Assembly: GCA_015345905.1 (NCBI GenBank) | Contig: JADDTR010000031.1 | Span: 1 to 64,000 of the forward strand | Reading direction: 5' to 3' | DNA length: 64,000 nucleotides | DNA from: Aotearoamyces nothofagi | Taxonomy: Eukaryota > Ascomycota > Leotiomycetes > Leotiales > Tympanidaceae | Shown: in pieces, positions 56,943-64,000 of the stretch | Layout of the letters: every line of letters starts with the position of its first letter | Numbering within the stretch: the stretch's first letter is position 1 | Program-made: the position numbers and the translations under genes | The notes under the pieces: model-generated | Database searches by the model: none | What the model was told of the DNA's origin: nothing | Seen by the model: the letters and a program-made list of their open reading frames with translations, nothing else

Positions 56943-58141
56943 TTATGCGTCGAAGATGAAGCTTGCGCCAATCTGCCAAAGGTTAGAAATTTCCAATGAT
57001 TCTTTATGAATTTACGTACCTTGTGTGCAGCCTGGTCAAGCTTCTGGGTATCGAATGATGCACCTAGACCGAGAGTGACACCAGGGCGGAGGAGAACAGT
57101 GTAAGCAAGAGCAGCTACACCACGGTCGTTGATCTTGGCCTATTCTGATGTTAATAATAATTTAAATCATATTATGTAAATAGACTTGCCTTAGCGTATG
57201 AGACCGGGTCAAGTCTGTACTTGCTAGCAACCTCAAGTCCAACGTTGTTACCGCTCTTAGAATCCCAAACAGCCTTTGCACCAGCCTCGACTTGAGAGTT
57301 GACCTTGTGATAGTAGGAAGCTGAGAAAATGCTCAAGTTGTTGCCAGCAATGATTGAGGCAGTGTATTGAGGTTGAGCATAGCCAATTCCTAGGGAGTAT
57401 CTGGTTATGGCAGCTTTCTGCACATCGTAACCAGCCTCAGCGCCGGCTAAGAAACCGTCATGACCAATAACCGCATCAAGGTTGGCAGTTGGGCCTTTCA
57501 GAAGATCGAAGAAAGCTCTGGTGTGGAAGTTTGGCTGTTGGAAGTGCAAGTTGACCTTTGCACCCTTTGCTTGTGTGCCAGGAAGGAAGGTGGCCAAAAG
57601 CTCGGCTTTGAGGCCTTGCGCGATGTTATCGGTAAGCTCAATCTTGGACTCAAGAGCATTTGCCGTGTTCCAGACCTGTGTAACTTGGAGGCCTGCGCGC
57701 CGATAGAACATTAGTAATTGTGCTTTGCCAGGTTGGATGAGAATCAAGTAGTCGAGAAAATTTGATTTCTGGAAGCTTCCAGCTCTTAATGACAACTTCT
57801 GAAAATATCTACCGGATGGCTTGTCGGTGTACTTGGCTTCCAACTAGGAGAGGATAAAGAATTAGCTAAAGTTATAGGGTAATGAGGTGGGTTGAAAACT
57901 TACAGCACCGGCTGTGTGAGATTCGTGGGTGCTCTTGCCATTCACCTTGAAGGCGACGCCATTGGCAGTGGTAGACTTGACCTCGAGGGTCGCGGCACTC
58001 TGGTGGTAGAAGTCCTTGTTCAACAGCTAAATGGAACAGTTAGTTCTATTATGTTGGGAGCCGGTAGGCCGTGGGTCTACTGTTAGATTGGCTCACGTCG
58101 TTGGACAGCTTTGAGATGTCGCTGAAAGCTGGGATAGCCAT
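56943..58141 (-). CDS. Mitochondrial outer-membrane porin (VDAC)
   Basis: About five exons; starts [20 protein letters not shown] (58141) and ends GASFIFDA (stop at 56943-56945), about 283 aa. The N-terminal amphipathic helix and the following [14 protein letters not shown] strand are typical. An intron of about 120 nt falls at [20 protein letters not shown]; its reading frame is open but unlike porin. The eukaryotic porin signature is recognisable late in the protein ([12 protein letters not shown]). Alternating hydrophobic and polar residues fit a 19-strand barrel. The last join is AAHK|IGASF. VDAC passes metabolites such as ATP and ADP across the outer membrane. It converges on the J-protein gene. 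Confidence 0.95.
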
Positions 58142-58800
58142 ATTTGCAGTATTGGGCGATGACGAGGGAATAAAGGATTCGTTTGATAGGATCTAGAAAG
58201 AATTTTAGAGTGGATAGCTGTGACAATGAGCAGATGGTGTCAACAACAAAAGGGAACTTATAGGTACTACCGGTACGAGAAGTTGCCGGCTTCTACCGAA
58301 ATCACGTGTATAGTGATTGGCGACCAGACAACATCACTAGTTCCACCAAGATTTAGCCTACATCAATATGCACTTAGCCTTGAAATAATGCTATAAAGTA
58401 TGATGAAGTCGAGATGCTGTCCGTCACTTGTCGCTGCACTATAGGTAGCTACCGTAGCTGGCAGGTTGGCAAGTGAAAAGCATACCGGAATTTTCGGCCA
58501 AAAACTGGTGGGATTTAATTTCTTATGCCGATAATTTATTAACACAGAGAACATTTATGACAGCAATAGAGAAATAGAATGCTTTTATATCTCATTTCTT
58601 CGTTCACATTTTGATTCCTTGGCATCACTGCATTTAAATTCTGGTATATTGATGCTTGCTTTTTTGCATGCAAGGAATGTTTGTAAAGCCTCCATTGAAC
58701 GCCTAAGTTCAGTTAACCTGTTGAATCAACACTGTATAGAGAACTTCTAACGACGTAGGGATTACCAACCCAGCAACACAAAAATGAACAAACTAGCAGC
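58142..58800. other. Gene-free stretch
   Basis: Upstream of the porin and downstream of asparagine synthetase. AT-rich; no gene or repeat identified. Confidence 0.6.
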
Positions 58801-60952
58801 TTATTTCTCTTCATCATATTTTGCAAGATGCGTTGCAATAGCTCTCCCACTTGGGTCAGTTTGTTTTGACCACGTTGGTGTCCATCGCATAACGGTCTCT
58901 GCGCAATAAGGTGGGAAGTGCTCGTCGAATAATGTTCGATACCAGTATGCTTCCTTTGTATCAGGGATATCAGTGCCCCATTCTGGCTTAGGGTTTTTCA
59001 TCATCTCATCTGTAACATGCAACTCTGCATTGTCCTTAAGAGCATCAATCCACCCGTAGCCTACCCCGTCACTGAACTGCTCCTTTTGTCTCCATAGAAT
59101 GTTATCTGGAAGATATGGCTCAGCGGTTGGGTCGTCTGAGGTATCGAATGCTTTTCTTAGGATCCATTTTTCGAGTCGGTCCTTGGTGATCATCTTCTCC
59201 TTTGGATCGATGTTCATTGAGACCTCTAAGAACTACAGTTTGTGTCAGAAAGAAATAAATGATGATATTTAACAAGCCTACCTCTTTGTCCAAGAATGGA
59301 ACACGAGCCTCCACTCCCCAAGCGGCCGTCGACTTGTTGGCTCTTAAGCAATCTGAAAGATGAAGATTTTTTACTCGGCGAACAGTCTCTTCGTGGAAAG
59401 CTTTCTTGTCTGGTGCTGCGTGGAAGTAAAGATATCCTCCAAAAATCTCATCGCTTCCCTCTCCGCTCAGAACCATCTTAACACCCATAGCCTTGATTTT
59501 CCTGGATAATAGGTACATTGGAGTTGAAGCACGAATGGTGGTCACATCGTATGATTCAAGGTGGTAAATAACATCAGACAAGGCATTGAGACCATCTTCG
59601 ATGGTGAAAGTCATGTCGTGATGCTTTGTTCCCAAGAACTTGGCAACTTCCTTCGCAGCTTTGGTGTCTGGTGCATCTGGTAAACCGATGGAAAATGAGT
59701 TAAGTTGAGGAAGATATGTGAGGGTGGAGAGCGTGTCGTCAGAGTCAATACCGACAAGTCCTTCCCCGGCATCCTCATTGACAGGACCATTGCGAGCTTT
59801 GAGGTTCTGGTCTACAACTGCCTTCAGTCGAAGGGTCTCACGCTGGGCAATGGAAGCAACTAAGCTGGAGTCAAGTCCACCAGAAAGAAGCACTCCATAA
59901 GGTACTTCGGCCATCAACCGCTTCCGTACTGATTTCTCAAAGGTTTCACGCAGTAACTTCAAGTCGAGAGGAGTGTCTGGGACCTTGGAGCCGTCCCACC
60001 ATGACGGCTGGAAATATCTCGTTGTCTTATTCGTCTTCGAGTCAAAGACATGTCCTGGAGGAAAGGAGATGATCTTGTCACAGACTGGATGTAGGCATTT
60101 TAGTTCTGACGCAAAGTAGACAGCCCCTGGGGTCTTGCTGGACCATCCCTGGTAGAAACTTGTGATACCAATAGGGTCTCGCGCAGCAATCGTTCGGTCC
60201 AGATTTTTATCGTACAGAACGAACGAGAACATGCCATCAAGATATTTCGGCGCATCAATATCATACTCCATATACTATGCAACAGTTAGTAAATAAATCT
60301 CAGCTATTTATGCATTTTTTCCAACTGACCAAGGGTATTATGACCTCGCAATCGGAGTGTGTCTTGAAATGGTATGGGTGTTTTAGACCCTTTCTAATTA
60401 CTCGGTGGTTATAGATCTCCCCATTGACGGCCAGAGCAAGAGTCTCATCCTTGTTGGTAAGGGGTTGGGCTCCGCTTTCTATAATCCATGAGCCTAGAGC
60501 TAGGAGGAGTTGTGAATCTATAGTATAGCTTACCGACACCGACGATGCTCAAGCGCTCATGAGCAAGAACTGAGAGGGTCAGTAAATCTGCGATAAATTG
60601 CATAAGGTATAGAAACCTACTGGTGTTGTTTGCAGTGAAGTTGCCACCTTTGAATGAGAGTCAGTATCATGAATTTCGGCTTCCAGTTGCTGTGACTCAC
60701 TCCAATCTGGTCCACGATGGCGCACTCTGAAACACAGTCAATGGCTTGCAAATTTCTTGGAGAATATATAGACCTACTGCTTAGCCATCCGCAAAGCGGT
60801 GGGCTTGAACTTCACCACATCAGGGTGGCTATTAACAATCATCAGTCAGCGCTGGGAGGGCAACTTAAAGGGACAAAAAAGCCACTGCAGGATGCGCGGA
60901 AGGTTATAATAATTCGACAGACTCACCAATGGCACGCAAAGATTCCGCACAT
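58801..60952 (-). CDS. Asparagine synthetase (glutamine-hydrolysing)
   Basis: Seven or so exons. The first is tiny: MCGIFACH (60952), with Cys2 as the glutaminase nucleophile; it joins across introns to [35 protein letters not shown] and LSIVG. The glutaminase core continues [13 protein letters not shown] and [28 protein letters not shown]. The synthetase domain has [16 protein letters not shown] (PP-loop, SGGLDSS) and [19 protein letters not shown], and ends in [21 protein letters not shown]. About 570-580 aa, normal for the family. It makes asparagine from aspartate, glutamine and ATP in the cytosol. Exon borders other than those quoted are approximate. Confidence 0.95.
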
Positions 60953-61531
60953 CTTGAAGATTTCCAACAGATGTTCCGTTCGAATCTCTAGAGTACAGAG
61001 TTTTGTGGTCTTGAGGTTGTTGAAAACAAGGCGTTGCCAAAATTCAAAAAGTCAAGTTCGGGAGGCCAAGGCCCCGCCAAACTATTTCGCCGGTGCGTTA
61101 TCGGACCAATCCGGCGCGGAACAATGTCAGAGCAGTTACTCGCCCGAACAGGAATACAGTCACACAGCCAACTGCTATTTACGCCTCTCCTCTGCTACAT
61201 CATGGGTCCAACGCAAACGTTCTTCCTGGCCATCCCGAGATTTATGGAGCGAATCTATGACTCACCCAGTGTCCGGGCAGGCCGGTAGTATAACAAGATG
61301 AACTGAGGCACGCGACTCGACTAGGCAACGTGGGGTCAAGATTCCACAAAGATAAGGACAAAAGCTTGAGTTGGGAAGATGCATTCTTAAATATCTTCAT
61401 GCCTAGTAAAATTTTAGGCCGTTTATGCGCTTTATCAAATGCCCACAGCTTTCCTAGCAGAAGCCCACGCAACGCCTATGATACGCCATGCCGCTCGAAA
61501 CCTCTGCGTGCCATCAATCCAAAACATTCGG
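60953..61531. other. Gene-free stretch
   Basis: Upstream of asparagine synthetase and downstream of UBC9. Short frames only; nothing recognised. TGAGTCATAG-like words near 61255-61263 (GACTCA) might be general-control sites for the synthetase gene, though 300 bp away. Confidence 0.5.
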
Positions 61532-62163
61532 TCAAGGAGCTGGGTTCTCCTTGACAATCCTCTTGACCTTGCTCTCATAAGCAGCTCTATCCTTCTTAAA
61601 TAGGTTGTATGCCTCCGCTTGTGCTGGAGAGTCTGGGTTGGGATCATCAAGTAGGTCTTGAACACCAAGAAGGATCTGCTTGATGGTAATCGCTGGCTTC
61701 CAACCCTCTTCCTCATTCAAAATCGACAAGCAAACTGTGCCTGATGGATAGACGTTTGGGTGGAAAAGAGGCGGGACGAATTTGCCTGATTGATTAGCTT
61801 CTTTCTAAATGCAGATTATTGTAAAATACTTACACTTCGGTGGTTTTGTTGGGTATTCTGTGCCGAGAAAGTTAGTCAGGTCCCATCTGTGCAAATTTCA
61901 TGAAATCTCACCATCAGGGAATATGACGCTCAACTTAAACAGCCCTCCTTCCCAGAGTGTCTTGTCCTTGCCTGGTATTCCGCACTCCCAGTTCTTCAAA
62001 TCCAGTACACCTTGTCCATTCCGTTGGGGCTTTGCGTAGAAGCCGAATGGGTGATCACGACGCCATTGCTTCCTGGATTAAAACATGTTAGTATATATTG
62101 ATAGAGACGTGAAGAGAGGGCGACCAACCTTTCCTCTTGCAAACGGTTCTGACAGAGCGCCAT
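61532..62163 (-). CDS. UBC9: SUMO-conjugating enzyme UBC9
   Basis: Four exons on the minus strand give about 157 aa. Start [12 protein letters not shown] (62163), then [15 protein letters not shown] (the basic SUMO-binding N-terminal region), [30 protein letters not shown], and the catalytic centre [15 protein letters not shown] with the active Cys. The segment [19 protein letters not shown] follows, and the protein ends VKENPAP. These residues separate UBC9 from ubiquitin E2s. The enzyme passes SUMO from the E1 (Aos1-Uba2) to lysines in nuclear targets. It is divergent to PEX19 with about 520 bp between starts. Confidence 0.96.
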
Positions 62164-62687
62164 CCTGAATGCTACCTTGACTCTTGTGATATGTCTGAGG
62201 TGTGGATGAAAATCGGGCGAGGCTGAGAAAGGCGACAGTCGATCGCAGTGGCGTGAGAGAGCGATTTGTAAGGCGAATCAGCGATTAATGAGGCTACGGA
62301 AGAGCGCAAGTAATAAGGTAATCGCTCTGCTTATTCAAAGTTGGGTAGAGTGTTAGCAGTCACTAACAGGTGTTTGCGACGCAAGGGCAGATTATTTCTG
62401 GAAGACAAAGTTCAGAGCGGAAAGACTCCACCACCTCAGGAAGCGAGCCGGGGAAAGACGATTTCAGCCTCGGTGACATATGTGCTTGTTTCATTTGTAC
62501 CGTCTACGCATGCAGAATTTCGAGATACAAACGCAAGATATCCTCCCGAGAAGCATTAATGTTCATATAGAATATTGCAGATGCTGTCCAACCACTTGGA
62601 CCAATAATAACCGGGATCTTTCTAGTTACCAACCCCGCGCCTAAACATATTAATCTCGCAGCAGTAAGCCGACGAGCGAGGGCAAAC
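62164..62687. promoter_or_regulatory. Shared upstream region of UBC9 and PEX19
   Basis: No gene. Mixed composition without clear repeats or motifs that I could assign. Confidence 0.5.
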
Positions 62688-63858
62688 ATGACCACGGAGA
62701 CAAAGGCCGGAAACGTAGACGATCCCGCCCAAGCCTCTACGAAGGCAGCAGATATAGAAGTCAAAATAGTCCATACTCCAAAGATAAATAGTCCTGCTCC
62801 TGTCGAGGATGCGCCAGACCCAGATGAAGATGATCTAGATGACTTGGATGGCAAGTGTTGCTGATATCCTCTTATTTAACCACTTCTGACATTTATCTAT
62901 AGATATGCTAGATGAGTTCTCGGTGACCAATATTAATAAAAAGGAGGAAGCTCCAGCAAGCTCCGGACCTGGCAGACCTGCTGCCGCAGCTACAGACGAT
63001 GTGCTAGGCGATGGAATCGTAGACGATGACTTTGCAAAACAGCTACAAGCAGGAATGGCTGATCTTTTAGGGGAGCTCAATACATCTGTATGAACTTGTC
63101 TAGAACTCTATGAATTCTACTAATATTTTCTAGCCAGAGATGCAGGCACAGTTCGAGAATATGATGAAAGAGCTCGGTGGTTCCAATGTGCTAGGAAATA
63201 CGCCAGCATTGGCATCAGGGTCTACAGATGAAAATTCACAGCCAGCAACAACATCTAGTACAGCCGCCCCCCCTGCTGTAGGTGAGGAGTCATTTCAAGA
63301 GACCATTAAGAAGGCTATGGACCGAATGCAAGCCTCGGGACAGCAAGCTACAGCAGCTGCAGCTGCAGATGCAGATGACACAGATGATATCATCGCGGAG
63401 TTAATGAAACAGATGCAATCTGGTGCCATGGATGGAGAAGGGAGCGAAGAAGATTTCTCAAAAATGCTTCTAGGTATGATGGAGCAATTGACAAACAAGG
63501 AGATATTATATGAGCCAATGAAAGAGCTAGACGACAAGTTTCCGGAATGGATGACAAAGAACAAGGACATAGTGGCCAAAGATGACTGGAAGAGATATGA
63601 AGAGCAACAGGCAATCGTGTCGGAAATAGTTGCAAAGTTTGAGCAGAAGACATATACCGACTCGAATGTTGCAGATAGAGAGTACATTGTGGAAAGAATG
63701 CAAAAGGTAAGTGCCCCGTCGCTGAGCAAAAAAAAAAAAAACATGCTGACAGAGTGTAGATGCAAGCAGCGGGCTCACCCCCACCAGATCTTGTTGGTGA
63801 TATGGCAGCAGCACAGGAAGCCTTTGGCGCCCCAGACGAAGGTTGCCCACAGCAGTAA
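62688..63858 (+). CDS. PEX19: Peroxin-19, peroxisomal membrane protein chaperone
   Basis: Four exons (62688-62850, 62903-63087, 63134-63706, 63760-63858) give 339 aa. The first intron has a GC donor (GATG|GCAAGT) with a normal acceptor; no GT in the area keeps the frame. The acidic N-terminus (DPDEDDLDDLD|DMLDEF) carries the PEX3-binding type helix. FAKQLQAGMADLLGEL and the helical core MLLGMMEQLTNKEILYEPMKEL, split here, match the cargo-binding domain. The end is FGAPDEGCPQQ: Cys four residues from the end is a CaaX farnesylation site, as in Pex19 of other species. The protein carries newly made peroxisomal membrane proteins to PEX3. The third intron has a run of 14 A residues. Confidence 0.96.
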
Positions 63859-64000
63859 TCTATCATATGAATATCTAATTATATTTAGATGCCGAAAATT
63901 TGCGATTGCCTTGTAAAAATTAAAGCTCAAGTCTTGACAGCCCAATTAACCATTTATCACCACCATCAAGTTACGAGCAGAATTCCTCTCAAGGTCTTAA

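Overview
The window is nuclear DNA of a filamentous ascomycete (Pezizomycotina). The evidence is many short introns (about 43-120 nt) with a fungal CTAAC-type branch site, a Zn2Cys6 regulator, a fungal FSH1-type hydrolase, a fungal rhodopsin-domain membrane protein, ICE2, MTR4, and a 3' end of 28S rRNA with ascomycete sequence. I could not settle the class or genus.

Layout. Positions 1-345 are the last part of a 28S rRNA gene, followed by spacer-like DNA with a 44-bp tandem repeat and a recurring TGCCGGGTAG motif. A Ty3/gypsy chromovirus fossil fills about 2.3-7.4 kb, and a decayed Tigger/pogo-type DNA transposon follows to about 9.1 kb. This looks like the edge of the rDNA array running through a transposon-rich zone into single-copy DNA.

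From 9.9 to 22 kb is an accessory block: an unknown 199-aa protein, an FSH1-family serine hydrolase, a Zn2Cys6 transcription factor, a DHA1-type MFS transporter, an O-methyltransferase and a rhodopsin-domain membrane protein. The middle genes look like the tailoring, transport and regulatory part of a small secondary-metabolite locus, but no backbone enzyme (PKS, NRPS, terpene cyclase) is present.

From 24 kb to the end the content is conserved housekeeping: an unnamed membrane protein, TRAPPC13, a SET-domain protein, MTR4, COX8, a DENN-domain protein, ILV6, a KH-domain splicing protein (KHDC4-like), an NAD(P)-binding epimerase-like protein, an AFG1-type ATPase, a SAP-domain probable mitochondrial protein, ICE2, MYG1, methionine aminopeptidase 2, a mitochondrial J protein, VDAC porin, asparagine synthetase, UBC9 and PEX19. 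Many are arranged as divergent pairs sharing 300-1000 bp of upstream DNA. By theme they serve mitochondria (COX8, porin, AFG1, J protein, MYG1), RNA processing (MTR4, KH protein), membrane traffic (TRAPPC13, DENN, ICE2) and amino acid synthesis (ILV6, asparagine synthetase).

The long gene-free stretches (22-24 kb, 31-34 kb, 38-39.5 kb, 48.6-50.1 kb, 51.5-52.6 kb) are full of short tandem repeats, G-rich tracts and a recurrent palindrome TACAGTACTGTA. I found no clear new biological system. The best second looks are the backbone-less gene group at 11-19 kb, the recurring palindrome, and the rDNA/transposon boundary. Exon borders were worked out by hand from splice-site consensus and reading-frame continuity; they are predictions.
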